From: Lactobacillus sp. YT155
Lineage (GTDB): Bacteria; Bacillota; Bacilli; Lactobacillales; Lactobacillaceae
Direction: 5' to 3'
Length of the DNA: 64,000 nt
Assembly (NCBI RefSeq): GCF_030504545.1
Contig: NZ_JAUKWP010000005.1
Location: 62,001 to 126,000 of the forward strand
Shown: one piece after another, positions 18,702-27,480 of the stretch
How positions within the stretch are numbered: the stretch's first letter is position 1
How the letters are laid out: each line of letters starts with the position of its first letter
The notes under the pieces: model-generated
The model's input: the letters and a program-made list of their open reading frames with translations, nothing else
The model's database searches: none
Told to the model about the DNA's origin: nothing
Program-made: the position numbers and the translations under genes

Positions 18702-18836
18702 CTCTCTGTCCTCCAGTACTTTGGTTTATATTAATAATATATGTTATTAAAAAAGTTTACAATATTTAAGCCATGCTATTTAGATTAATCATTGTTATAA
18801 TTTAATTATTGTTAATTTAGAAAGGATATATCAGCT

Positions 18837-19631
18837 ATGAATGAACGTATTTTAGACCCTTATCTTGATGCCGGTAGAAACTTTAGAGAACTTGGCGGAT
18901 ACCAAACTGAAGACGGCAAAACTATTAAATATCACAAAATTTTAAGATCTGCTAACTTAGCTGAGCTTACAGAAAAAGACCAAGAATTCTTGAAGAATTA
19001 TGGTCTTCACAAAGATATTGATTTTCGTTCCAAACAAGAAGTTGAAAACGAACCTGACAAAGTTCCAGATGGTGTTGAATATATCTTTAACCCTGTCTTA
19101 AAAGAAGATCAAACTCAAGCTTCAAAATCAACTTCAGAAGTTGAAAAAGAATTTGGATTCACATTCGATGATGGATATAAACATATGCTTAAAGTATATG
19201 AAAATATGATTTTGGATGACGAATCTAGATCTGCTTACCGTATTTTCTTCAATCATTTGTTAGATAATACAGAAGACAACCAAGTTGCACTCTTCCACTG
19301 TACTGCTGGTAAAGATCGTACTGGAATGGGAGCAGTATACTTCTTGTGGGCACTCGGCATTGATCAAGAAACTATCAAAAAAGACTACCTATTAACTAAT
19401 AAAGTTATGAAGTCATTTGTTGAAGAAAAAGTTTCTATTCTGGAAAGTAAAGACACTAGTGAAGATGTAATTTCTTCAGTTAGAGCTTTGATGTCTGTTA
19501 ATGAAGACTACTTAGATGCTGCCAGAAAAACCATTATTAAAGAAAATGGTAATATGGAAAATTACTTAAAAGAAGCAATTGACCTATCTAGTCAAGAAAT
19601 CAAAGATTTAAGAAAAATTTATTTACATTAA
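18837..19631 (+). CDS. Tyrosine-protein phosphatase (Lmo/Siw14-like, PTP active site)
   Basis: The 264-residue protein contains the P-loop HCTAGKDRTGMG with nucleophile Cys155 and Arg161, an N-terminal RNFRELGGY block and DFRSKQEV, typical of bacterial atypical tyrosine/phosphoinositide phosphatases. Cytosolic, no signal peptide. SD AAAGG lies ahead of the ATG, and TATAAT at about 18803 gives a plausible promoter. No terminator is visible directly after the stop, so its transcript may read into the C-rich RNA at 19700. Confidence 0.9.
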   Translation: MNERILDPYLDAGRNFRELGGYQTEDGKTIKYHKILRSANLAELTEKDQEFLKNYGLHKDIDFRSKQEVENEPDKVPDGVEYIFNPVLKEDQTQASKSTSEVEKEFGFTFDDGYKHMLKVYENMILDDESRSAYRIFFNHLLDNTEDNQVALFHCTAGKDRTGMGAVYFLWALGIDQETIKKDYLLTNKVMKSFVEEKVSILESKDTSEDVISSVRALMSVNEDYLDAARKTIIKENGNMENYLKEAIDLSSQEIKDLRKIYLH

Positions 19632-19691
19632 TTGATTTTTTTCATTTAAACATTAAAAAAAAGTCATAAAAAATTCACATTTTCCATTTAA

Positions 19692-19697
19692 TATAAT
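19692..19697 (+). promoter_or_regulatory. -10 hexamer of candidate sRNA promoter
   Basis: Perfect TATAAT about seven bases before the C-rich hairpin region. No good -35 hexamer is visible at 16-18 bp, so the promoter is either weak, activator-dependent, or the RNA is processed from the phosphatase transcript. Confidence 0.45.
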
Positions 19698-19699
19698 GT

Positions 19700-19793
19700 C
19701 TGTAAGTTAAAGTGTTCCCCCCAAGAATAACTTTAATTTATTCCCCTCAGAATATGATGCAAAAAAACGGCACTCCCCATTGTCGTTTTTTTG
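19700..19793 (+). ncRNA. Candidate small RNA with three C-rich loops
   Basis: Hairpin 1: stem 19704-19713 with 19730-19739 (TTAAAGT/ACTTTAA core) and a 16-base loop holding CCCCCC at 19717-19722. Hairpin 2: ATTC/GAAT at 19740-19753 with loop CCCTCA. Hairpin 3: twelve-base-pair intrinsic terminator 19761-19792 with loop CTCCCCAT. No ORF with an SD lies inside. C-rich unpaired loops that pair with Shine-Dalgarno sequences are the hallmark of Gram-positive sRNAs such as RsaE/RoxS; similarity here is structural only. Confidence 0.55.
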
Positions 19794-19803
19794 TTTCTTG
19801 CAT

Positions 19804-19846
19804 TAAAAAAGGAGTAGTTAACATTTCGTTAGCTACTTTTTTTTTA
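19804..19846. terminator. Second, bidirectional terminator
   Basis: AGTAGTTAAC/GTTAGCTACT stem with A tract before and T tract after; terminates the MerR/RacA-like gene on - and backs up the sRNA terminator on +. Confidence 0.8.
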
Positions 19847-20629
19847 TCTTTGCCACCATTTTTTCTTACTATTATCAATTTGCATATTAGAAAGTGTTCT
19901 TAATGGCTTAGCTGATTGGACAGGATTGTTTTCTAATGAATCATCAACCAAAGCCTGTTCTTGTTTTTGATCTCGAATTTGTCTTGCTCTTTCTAATGCC
20001 TCAGCATACTTATCTTCTTTCGATTCGATATTTTGAGCATTAGTAGTTGGTTGCGCTGAAGCAACTGTTGGGTTGGCCATTTGAGGTTGACTGTTAACTC
20101 GATTCTGTTGAACTGTTGAAGTCTGAGCTGGTGTCGGATTATTACCAGGTATTAAGTCTTCATTTACATTCATGTCATAGTCAAATAATGGTGTTTCTTG
20201 TGTGTTCTTCAAGGCTCGAATTAAGGCATAATTTTCTTGTTGAATATCTTTTAATTGTTTCTTGAGATGATTAATTTCACGAGCTTGCTTGGAAATCTTT
20301 TCATTCAGTTTTCTTTCTGAAGGTGACATTCCCTCAAAAGCAGCTTCTTCCAATTCTTTATCGGGAACTTGTCCGTCAAATAAGCTCTGTGCAGCTAATT
20401 CAAGAGTCATATCGTCACGTTGTGACAACTCGATCATTGCCTTTAGGTCTTCGATATTTTTCTTCGTATAATTACGTCGCTTATTATTTTTACGTGCAAA
20501 AAAAGCATCATTTGCCGCAACTTTTTCAATTAATAATGAATATTTACGTAGTGTTGTGACATTAACTCCAAGTTCCTCAGCAGCTTGGGCCGGTGTCAAC
20601 AAATCAACTAAACTTTTTTCTACTGTCAT
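19844..20629 (-). CDS. MerR-type HTH / coiled-coil protein (RacA-like)
   Basis: Start at ATG 20629 behind an unusual SD, GGGGG; the ATG at 20644 lies upstream of that SD. The 261 residues hold an N-terminal MerR-like helix-turn-helix (about 8-70, LLTPAQAAEELGVNVTTLRK), a coiled coil (about 105-145, EKISKQAREINHLKKQLKDI), a Gln/Pro/Asn-rich linker and a second charged helix ending in KKKWWQR. This resembles RacA-like chromosome-anchoring or MerR-fold proteins with coiled coils rather than a ligand-sensing MerR regulator. Role in DNA organisation is an inference. Confidence 0.65.
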   Translation of the reverse strand: MTVEKSLVDLLTPAQAAEELGVNVTTLRKYSLLIEKVAANDAFFARKNNKRRNYTKKNIEDLKAMIELSQRDDMTLELAAQSLFDGQVPDKELEEAAFEGMSPSERKLNEKISKQAREINHLKKQLKDIQQENYALIRALKNTQETPLFDYDMNVNEDLIPGNNPTPAQTSTVQQNRVNSQPQMANPTVASAQPTTNAQNIESKEDKYAEALERARQIRDQKQEQALVDDSLENNPVQSAKPLRTLSNMQIDNSKKKWWQR

Positions 20630-20831
20630 AATTACCCCCAACATAAAAAAGCCTTACATATATATAAGTATAAAAGAAACATATTCATTGTTCAATTCCT
20701 ATAGAAAAAATTATAAGTTTGTTTTTTACATTTAAGAATATTACAATATGCTTGTATTATAGCATCTAAGTCAAGAATTATTAAGACTTGCTATAATAAT
20801 CTTATCAATAAATAAAGAGGTTGCTAAAAAG

Positions 20832-22202
20832 TTGGGAAATGAACAATTATTAATAAACTTGTTAACAATCGTTATCACGTTTATTCTAGCCTTTTTCTTC
20901 GTGGCATCCGAATTCGCTTTAGTTACGGTTCGACCTAGTCAAGTTGAAGAAGCCATTGAAAAAGGTACGGCAAGTAAGAAGAAGCTCCAAAGAATCTTAC
21001 ACATGTCACATAACTTAAACGAGTACTTATCGACCACACAAGTTGGTATTTCAGCCGTGGGTATTATCATTGGTTGGATCGGTGAAAGTACTCTGGAAAC
21101 AATTTTCGTAGATATCTTGGGGATTTTTCATGTTCATGGTGGAGCAAGTATGCACGCTGTTGGATCAGTCGTGGGTATTGTTGTCCTAACTTATTTAGAA
21201 GTTGTTTTAACCGAAATTGTACCTAAAAACATTAGTATCGATATGCCTTTGAAGATGTCACTGTTCGTTGTGACACCTTTACATATTTTCCATACAGCAT
21301 TTTATCCATTTGTATGGCTATTAAATATCTCCGCAACTGGATTAGTCAAAATGCTAGGTTTCAAACCTGCCAATACTGACGATCAATCTTTCTCTCAATC
21401 AGAGATTTTACGATTGTCACAAACAGCGGTAACTAGCGGACAACTGGATGAAGAAGATTACGTCTACATGCAAAGAGCTTTTGAATTTAATGATAAAGTT
21501 GCTAAAGACGTCATGGTCGATCGTACTAGATTATATACAATTGACATCACCACTACCGTTGCCGAAGCTGTTAAGGATTATCTACAAGAAGGATATTCAA
21601 GAATTCCTGTTGTTGCCGACGGTGATAAAGATAATATCTTAGGTTATGTTTATTCATATGATCTGGTTAAACAAAACCAAGTAGACGGTTCAATTCAAGT
21701 CAGCCGTCTTCTAAAAAATATCATCACTGTTCCCGAGACTATGCCAATTCAAAAAATCTTGAATCGAATGATTCATCGTCAAGCACCGTTTGTTGTTGTA
21801 GTAGACGAATATGGTGGAACAAGTGGTTTAATCACCGACGATGATATTTATGAAGAATTATTTGGTCCAATGTATGACGAGAACGATGATGCTGCTGATG
21901 AATACATCTATAAAGATGATCAAAATCAAATCAATGTCTCTGGTAAAACCACACTTTATGATATTCAAAGATATTTTGATGTAGATATTGAAGCCTTTGA
22001 ATTGTCAGATATTGTTACCATTGGTGGTTTCATTATGGAAAACTATCCCAAGACAAAAGATGGCAGTGTGATTACGGTTGCTAACTTACAATTCACAGTT
22101 CTTGAGTTTGATCATACTTTCCCGGTATTGTTCAAAGTTGAAAAACTTGCAGAAGTACCTGAAGAAGAAAATACAGAAGAAACAAAAAAAGCTGAGGATT
22201 AA
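20832..22202 (+). CDS. CNNM/HlyC-CorC family membrane protein (DUF21 + CBS pair)
   Basis: The 456 residues comprise a DUF21 domain with four hydrophobic segments (about 5-190, including ASEFALVTVRPSQVE and TEIVPKNISI), two CBS domains (about 215-335) and a C-terminal CorC_HlyC domain (about 350-440). Family members are linked to Mg2+ or Co2+ efflux, and the old name is hemolysin. The start is TTG 20832, eleven bases after GAGG; no in-frame ATG is available nearby. Upstream 20645-20831 contains TATAAT at about 20792 but no other clear signal. Confidence 0.88.
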   Translation: MGNEQLLINLLTIVITFILAFFFVASEFALVTVRPSQVEEAIEKGTASKKKLQRILHMSHNLNEYLSTTQVGISAVGIIIGWIGESTLETIFVDILGIFHVHGGASMHAVGSVVGIVVLTYLEVVLTEIVPKNISIDMPLKMSLFVVTPLHIFHTAFYPFVWLLNISATGLVKMLGFKPANTDDQSFSQSEILRLSQTAVTSGQLDEEDYVYMQRAFEFNDKVAKDVMVDRTRLYTIDITTTVAEAVKDYLQEGYSRIPVVADGDKDNILGYVYSYDLVKQNQVDGSIQVSRLLKNIITVPETMPIQKILNRMIHRQAPFVVVVDEYGGTSGLITDDDIYEELFGPMYDENDDAADEYIYKDDQNQINVSGKTTLYDIQRYFDVDIEAFELSDIVTIGGFIMENYPKTKDGSVITVANLQFTVLEFDHTFPVLFKVEKLAEVPEEENTEETKKAED

Positions 22203-22216
22203 ACCTCAGCTTTTTT
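22184..22216. terminator. Bidirectional terminator between convergent genes
   Basis: GCTGAGG/CCTCAGC stem flanked by A and T tracts; contains the stop codons of both the CBS protein gene and the gene at 22199-22561. Confidence 0.9.
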
Positions 22217-22561
22217 AATGTGTTCTATTCCAACTGATCCATCAATTAATTCCGATGTATTACTCATTTGTAATGTTGTCGTACTTGGTTTCACTCTAAA
22301 AGTGATATCGCTTTTGAAATAATAATCCGAACTCTGCTTTACAAATACCGGTCCAACATTACTATCAATTTCCAAACTATAATCGTTATGGAAATCTACA
22401 CTATCTTCGACTAACAAAATACGAAAACTAGTATCGAGTGAGCACATCCCTACTTTGGAAAACATTCCTACACCGTCATCCAAGTCCAAAAGAATTGCTT
22501 CATTATCTTGTTTCTTATCCAACAAAATCTTCTTAGATTCATCATCAAAAGTAATTTTCAT
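22199..22561 (-). CDS. Iron-sulfur cluster biosynthesis family protein (HesB/YqkB-like)
   Basis: A 120-residue protein whose pattern AILLDLDDGVGMFSK followed by CSLDTSFRILLV resembles the HesB/IscA-fold family found in Firmicutes (YqkB-like), although the three-cysteine scaffold motif of true A-type carriers is absent: only one Cys is present. It may therefore be a degenerate member without cluster binding. SD AAAGGGG lies eight bases before the ATG. A structured repeat element lies between it and the upstream HAD gene. Confidence 0.6.
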   Translation of the reverse strand: MKITFDDESKKILLDKKQDNEAILLDLDDGVGMFSKVGMCSLDTSFRILLVEDSVDFHNDYSLEIDSNVGPVFVKQSSDYYFKSDITFRVKPSTTTLQMSNTSELIDGSVGIEHIKKAEV

Positions 22562-22606
22562 ATCAAAAACCCCTTTTCCTTTTACATAGAAATTGAATCA
22601 ACGTTA

Positions 22607-22640
22607 TTAAACACGTTCCAAGTGTTACTTGTCACGCTCT
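22607..22640 (-). repeat. Minimal copy of the AGAGCGTGACAAG structured element
   Basis: On the minus strand it begins AGAGCGTGACAAG and ends GGAACGTGTTTAA. The fold is GCGT/ACGT (one G-U), tandem GA/GA opposed bases, CAAGT/ACTTG and a three-base loop. The first nine bases contain the stop codon (TGA) of the HAD gene. Ends match the two large copies between nrdE and nrdF. Confidence 0.7.
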
Positions 22641-23303
22641 ATTTTCATTATGCACGATTTTTGATATTTCTAAAGGATTTTGCACTATCCAATCAGATTT
22701 GGCTTTTTCCAATTCTTTTAGATCACCGTAGCCATACAAAACACCCATCGAACGTAGATTATTATAGTGTCCACCTTCAATATCGTTTTTACGATCACCC
22801 ACCATTGCGATATTTCCTTTATCAAATTCGTGTGGTAAATTGTTCAATCCATAGGTAATAACATCTTTTTTTGCATTACGTTCATTTTCTAACTCTGCCG
22901 CACCAAAAACATCATTTAAATGGCGGTCAAGTTTTAAATCAGTTATGATTCTTTTCGCAGTTTTTTCTGGCTTAGAGGTTGCAATATAAACCGGAACATT
23001 TTGATGTTTCAAATTCTCTAACATCTCTTCAACACCGGAATAAATATTGTTTTCACGCCAGCCTCTATCATCATAATACTCACGGAAGATATCAATCCAT
23101 TCTTGAATTTTCTCATGATCTTCAGGATCAACGCCATCATATTTAACAAAAGTTTCACCTAATGGTGGTCCAATAAAGGTTTTTAAAGTTGCTTCATCAT
23201 GATAAATGCCAACTTTTTCGTACATATATTGTAGAGCTTTGATAATTCCCTCTTGAGAATTAATCAAAGTTCCATCTAAATCAAAAAATACACTGGATAT
23301 CAT
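22632..23303 (-). CDS. HAD superfamily phosphatase (phosphoglycolate phosphatase-like)
   Basis: A 223-residue class IA HAD hydrolase: motif I DLDGTLINSQEG, cap-domain FIGPPLGETF, motif II ATSKPEKTA, motif III/IV MVGDRKNDIEGG. Cytosolic; candidates are phosphoglycolate or other small phosphates (PGP/Gph group). The last codons and the stop lie within the minimal AGAGCGTGACAAG element, so the C-terminal residues NRA are element-encoded. The Fe-S-type gene follows 70 bp downstream and is probably cotranscribed. Confidence 0.88.
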   Translation of the reverse strand: MISSVFFDLDGTLINSQEGIIKALQYMYEKVGIYHDEATLKTFIGPPLGETFVKYDGVDPEDHEKIQEWIDIFREYYDDRGWRENNIYSGVEEMLENLKHQNVPVYIATSKPEKTAKRIITDLKLDRHLNDVFGAAELENERNAKKDVITYGLNNLPHEFDKGNIAMVGDRKNDIEGGHYNNLRSMGVLYGYGDLKELEKAKSDWIVQNPLEISKIVHNENRA

Positions 23304-23410
23304 TAAGTTACTCCTTCAATCAGTTTAAGTTTTATTATAGACAAACGTTTTTCAAAAAACTATCGTAATTTTTTTGTTATAGTATAAGAAAGCTTTTTTG
23401 AGGTGAATAA

Positions 23411-25714
23411 ATGGATCAAACTAACCTACAAACTGGTTTGACTAACAATGAAGTTACCAAACAAGTTGCTGCTGGTCAAACAAACGTTACTATCGACAAA
23501 TTAACCAGGACTAACTGGCAGATTATTTTTGATAATCTCTTTACTTTGTTTAATATTATTAACCTTGTCCTAGCCGTCCTAGTTGGAATAACCGGCGTCT
23601 TCAACAACCTCTTCTTCCTCGGTCCTGTTATTGTAAATACTCTATTTGGTACCTATCAAGAAATTAAATCCAAGAATGAAATTGATCGAATTTCTTTGAT
23701 TAATGAACATGAAGTTTCAGTTCTAAGAGATGGGCAATTAATTTCGGTAAAAAAAGATGCCTTAGTAAAAAATGACTTGGTTCAATTAGCTCGTGGTGAC
23801 CAAATTCCTGCCGATGGAATTGTTAGAAAGACTGAAGGAGTTGAAGTCAACGAATCTTCTCTTACCGGTGAATCTAACTCCATTGCCAAAAGCGTTGATG
23901 ATGAAGTTCTTTCAGGAAGTTTTATCGTGAGTGGAACTGCTTTAATTCAACTCACTCACGTTGGTAATGATAGCTTCATTTCCAAAATGTCTTTAGAAGT
24001 TAAACATGAAAAACGTAAAGTTAGTTTTTTGATGAAAACCATCAATTCAATTATTCGAGTATTAACTTATGCGTTGGTACCTCTGGGATTAATTCTGTTC
24101 TTCTCGGCTTTTTTGAAGAATCATAGTTATAATCAATCAATCTTAGGAACTTCTGCTCTGGTTATTGGAATGATTCCCGAAGGTTTAGTCCTATTAACGA
24201 CTGTGGCTTTGAGTGTCGGAGCCTTGAACCTTACTCGAAAAAAGACCTTAGTTAGGTCACTATCTTCAATTGAAACACTTGCTCGTGTTGATGTGCTCTG
24301 CCTTGATAAAACAGGAACCATCACCACTGGAAACTTAAAAATAACCGACATAATTACTAAAAACAAAACTGAGAAATCAGAAATCATTAATATTGCCAAG
24401 AGTATTGTTGATGCTACTCAAGAGGAAAATCAAACTGCTCTGGCGATTTCTAACTATCCTGCAGAGTTTGAAATAATTAAGCATACCAAAGCCATGCCTT
24501 TCTCATCAGAAAAGAAAAGCTCTGGTTTCGTGGATGAAAATAACAACACTTACACCATGGGTGCTTTGGAATTCATGATTGATAATCCGAATCCAAAAGA
24601 TATTCAAGAGATCAATGACTACGCCAAAGATGGTATTCGAGTGATTGCCATTCTTAAAAACGACACTTTGTTAGGTTTCTTATTAATTGTCGATGAAGTC
24701 AGAAAAGAAGCGAAGAATACTTTCTCTTATCTAGAAAAGCAGGGTGTCACCCTTAAAATTATCTCAGGAGATAATCCTTTAACTGTTTCAAACGTAGCTC
24801 AACAAGCTAATATCAAAAACAGTGATAAATTCATTGATCTTTCTCAAATTGAAGGCGAAATTGATTATGAATCAATCATCAAAACCTACACTGTCTTTGG
24901 TCGTGTTAAGCCGGAACAGAAGAAGTTCTTATTAATCGCCATGCAAAACCAAGGACTTACCGTAGGAATGACCGGTGATGGAGTAAATGATATTCTGGCA
25001 ATGAAACAAGCCGACTGTAGTATTGCGATTGCTGGTGGCTCAGACGCTGCCGAATCTACCGCTGATTTTGTTCTCTTGAACAAAAATTTTGATTCCATGA
25101 TTTTTGTCTTAAATGAAGGACGTCGAGTTATTAATAATATTGAACGTGTCGCCTCGCTTTACTTAATTAAGACGATATATTCACTATTCTTGACTATTAT
25201 CTTTATCTTCCTTCACTCAGAGCTACCTTTCCACCCTTCACAAATGACCCCGGTTAATGCTCTAACAGTGGGAATTCCAACCTTCCTATTAGCGTTACAA
25301 CCCGACTACCGGCCACCAGCTGGTAAATTCATGCGTAATGTTTTAGAAATTGCCTTGCCGGCAGCAATCAATATTGTCCTATGGACGATGGTTATTACTT
25401 ACTTTGCAAACATTACTCATATGTCACATGCTAATTCCTCAACTCTAATTGTCTTACTTATTTCATCAATTGGCTTCGCTGCTTTATTCGTAATTGGACG
25501 TCCAATCAATCGCATCAAAATTGGAATTTTTGCTACATTAATAATTGCCTCGTTAATAATTTTTATTTTCAGTGGTAAAATCTTTAGCTTAGCAAATCCA
25601 TTTAATCCAGATATCTATCTCTACAGTATTGTGATTATTCTAGCAGCCTATCCACTCTTTGAAATTACGCGAGAAGTTCTTGGTCGCAGAGTTTTTAGTA
25701 AATTTGCCAAATAA
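23411..25714 (+). CDS. Cation-translocating P-type ATPase (CtpE-like)
   Basis: The 767 residues contain the actuator motif SLTGES (about residue 155), phosphorylation loop CLDKTGTITTGN (about 298), and hinge MTGDGVNDILAMKQADC (about 520), with TM pairs near 40-85 and 215-265 and a C-terminal block from about 575. IPEGLVLLTT in TM4 and the LQPDYRPPAGKFMRNVLEIALPAA-type C-terminal region are most like CtpE/YfgQ-type Ca2+ or Mn2+ transporters rather than heavy-metal ATPases, as there is no CPC motif or metal-binding N-domain. Ion is not decidable by eye. Confidence 0.88.
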   Translation: MDQTNLQTGLTNNEVTKQVAAGQTNVTIDKLTRTNWQIIFDNLFTLFNIINLVLAVLVGITGVFNNLFFLGPVIVNTLFGTYQEIKSKNEIDRISLINEHEVSVLRDGQLISVKKDALVKNDLVQLARGDQIPADGIVRKTEGVEVNESSLTGESNSIAKSVDDEVLSGSFIVSGTALIQLTHVGNDSFISKMSLEVKHEKRKVSFLMKTINSIIRVLTYALVPLGLILFFSAFLKNHSYNQSILGTSALVIGMIPEGLVLLTTVALSVGALNLTRKKTLVRSLSSIETLARVDVLCLDKTGTITTGNLKITDIITKNKTEKSEIINIAKSIVDATQEENQTALAISNYPAEFEIIKHTKAMPFSSEKKSSGFVDENNNTYTMGALEFMIDNPNPKDIQEINDYAKDGIRVIAILKNDTLLGFLLIVDEVRKEAKNTFSYLEKQGVTLKIISGDNPLTVSNVAQQANIKNSDKFIDLSQIEGEIDYESIIKTYTVFGRVKPEQKKFLLIAMQNQGLTVGMTGDGVNDILAMKQADCSIAIAGGSDAAESTADFVLLNKNFDSMIFVLNEGRRVINNIERVASLYLIKTIYSLFLTIIFIFLHSELPFHPSQMTPVNALTVGIPTFLLALQPDYRPPAGKFMRNVLEIALPAAINIVLWTMVITYFANITHMSHANSSTLIVLLISSIGFAALFVIGRPINRIKIGIFATLIIASLIIFIFSGKIFSLANPFNPDIYLYSIVIILAAYPLFEITREVLGRRVFSKFAK

Positions 25715-25743
25715 AAAAACCTTCCGTATTGGAAGGTTTTTTT
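25713..25743. terminator. Bidirectional terminator, P-ATPase and prs
   Basis: AACCTTCC/GGAAGGTT stem, loop GTATT, A and T tracts on either side; ends both convergent genes. Confidence 0.9.
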
Positions 25744-26704
25744 ATTTAACTATTTCAACTCTATCACGCATTTTGAATAAGTCGTGAGTTGAAACACAAT
25801 TTTGAATATTATTAATTGCATCACCGATAATTGGTGCTACTGAAATACGAACTAATTTATCAAATTGTTTTTCTTCAGGAATTACAATTGTATCAGTTAC
25901 AACGATTTCTTTGATGATTGATCCATCAAGTCTCTTCACTGCATCACCGGAAAAAATTGCATGGGTTGCTGCAGCATAGATGGTTTCAGCACCAGCCACA
26001 TTCAAAGCCCGAGCGGTATTAATCAATCTGGTTCCTGTATCAATTAAGTCATCCATGATGATACAAGTTTTACCTTTTACATTACCTACAATATCAGGAA
26101 TGTTAGTTTTGGAATCTTTTCTTTGATCAATAATAGCAATCTGTGATTCGAAAACTTCGGCTAATTCCCGAGCTCTTTTACTTGAAGAATGACTTGGAGC
26201 CACAACAACAACATCTGAATTTGCTTCTTTATCGTGGAAGTATCTTTCAAATAGAGGCATTGCTTTCAAATGATCAACCGGCATATCAAAGAATCCTTGA
26301 ATTTGATCAGCATGCATATCCATCGCAATTACACGGTCAATTTTTGTCATTTCTAATAAGTTAGCAAATAGTTTAGCGGTGATTGGTTCACGCGAACGAG
26401 ATTTACGATCCGCTCTAGTGTAAGAGAAGTATGGTAGAACTGCTGCCACACTATTAGCACTTGCTCGTTTCAAAGTATCAATAGCAATTAGAAGTTCCAT
26501 CCAGTTGGTATTAACTGGATCAGAAACTGAATCTAAAACATATACATCACAACCACGAACACTTTCATTAATCATGATAGAAATTTCACCATCAGAAAAA
26601 TGACTAATGGTGCAATCAAGCAATGGAATATCCATATACTTAGAAATTCTTTGTGCTAATTCCATATTACCGTTTAAGGCTAATAACTTCATTTTGCTGG
26701 ACAT
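25742..26704 (-). CDS. prs: Ribose-phosphate pyrophosphokinase (second-type Prs)
   Basis: Makes PRPP from ribose-5-phosphate and ATP for nucleotide synthesis. The 320 residues match Prs: DGEISIMINESVRGCDVY near the start, flexible-loop YTRADRKSRSREPITAK, and PRPP loop IMDDLIDTGTRL. That loop differs from the usual DDxIDTAGT, as seen in the second Prs paralogue that many lactobacilli carry, so a canonical copy may exist elsewhere. The gene lies 18 bp after the YueI gene and is likely cotranscribed with it. Confidence 0.93.
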   Translation of the reverse strand: MSSKMKLLALNGNMELAQRISKYMDIPLLDCTISHFSDGEISIMINESVRGCDVYVLDSVSDPVNTNWMELLIAIDTLKRASANSVAAVLPYFSYTRADRKSRSREPITAKLFANLLEMTKIDRVIAMDMHADQIQGFFDMPVDHLKAMPLFERYFHDKEANSDVVVVAPSHSSSKRARELAEVFESQIAIIDQRKDSKTNIPDIVGNVKGKTCIIMDDLIDTGTRLINTARALNVAGAETIYAAATHAIFSGDAVKRLDGSIIKEIVVTDTIVIPEEKQFDKLVRISVAPIIGDAINNIQNCVSTHDLFKMRDRVEIVK

Positions 26705-26722
26705 TATACTTATTGATTCTCC

Positions 26723-27100
26723 TTATAAAATTACTGGTTTTGATACCGGTTCGTACTCGTTAGCAATTACTAAGCCCATATCATTGTCAGTGTTTTGCTT
26801 TTGAACACGCACATTTTCTTTAGCGATAATCGTGAATTTAAAACTCTTCCCGGCAGCTAAAGCAATATACTTACCTTGAAGTGCTTGTTCCATACTACCA
26901 CTAATATACATTCGGTAGTCAGGATGATCGTCCATTACTTTTTCAACAATCTTGAAGTTGTCCTGATTTCTGGCTTGTAACACCGTCAATGAAATGGCAA
27001 CCCGTTCTTGAAAATTTCCCAGATACTTATTTTTCTCATCGGGTTTTAACTGGGGACCACCAAAAACATGATCTTTTAGATACTGTTCTACTTCTTCCAT
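26723..27100 (-). CDS. YueI family protein (DUF1694)
   Basis: A 125-residue cytosolic protein with the DUF1694 pattern: VEQYLKDHVFGGPQLKPDE, YLGNFQERVAISLT and MEQALQGKYIALA. The family is widespread in Firmicutes without known function. SD GAGG precedes the ATG. First gene of a probable two-gene unit with prs. Confidence 0.8.
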   Translation of the reverse strand: MEEVEQYLKDHVFGGPQLKPDEKNKYLGNFQERVAISLTVLQARNQDNFKIVEKVMDDHPDYRMYISGSMEQALQGKYIALAAGKSFKFTIIAKENVRVQKQNTDNDMGLVIANEYEPVSKPVIL

Positions 27101-27210
27101 GCAATATCCTCAATTTCAATTTTTTGTACTTATTCCATTATACAAAATATTGGCGTTTTATTCAGTATAAGAAGTATAATTAACAAAATAAGTTTAAGGG
27201 GTGTGATTTT

Positions 27211-27444
27211 ATGGATGAAAAAGTCTTTTTTAACCCAGGAGATGCAATTGCTAATGCCCATGATTTTGGTGAAGCAATGCGTAGTGCTCAGATTTATCGT
27301 GCTAAAGACCCATTAGAAGCACCATTAATCATCGCCAAAGATGCAAAAAACAATAAATCATTTGCGGTTTATTTTGAAAAAGACAATGCTCAGACGAAAA
27401 AAGATGCTAGCATTATTGAATATGATGTAGTTGATCGAATTTAA
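27211..27444 (+). CDS. Small conserved-looking hypothetical protein
   Basis: A 77-residue soluble protein, no recognised domain: PGDAIANAHDFGEAMRSAQIY then a beta-rich region ending DVVDRI. SD AAGGGG lies seven to eight bases before the ATG, supporting real translation. It lies 36 bp ahead of a small membrane protein gene in the same orientation. Confidence 0.6.
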   Translation: MDEKVFFNPGDAIANAHDFGEAMRSAQIYRAKDPLEAPLIIAKDAKNNKSFAVYFEKDNAQTKKDASIIEYDVVDRI

Positions 27445-27480
27445 GACAATTCGCTGTGTATAAAACAAGGATATTTTCTT

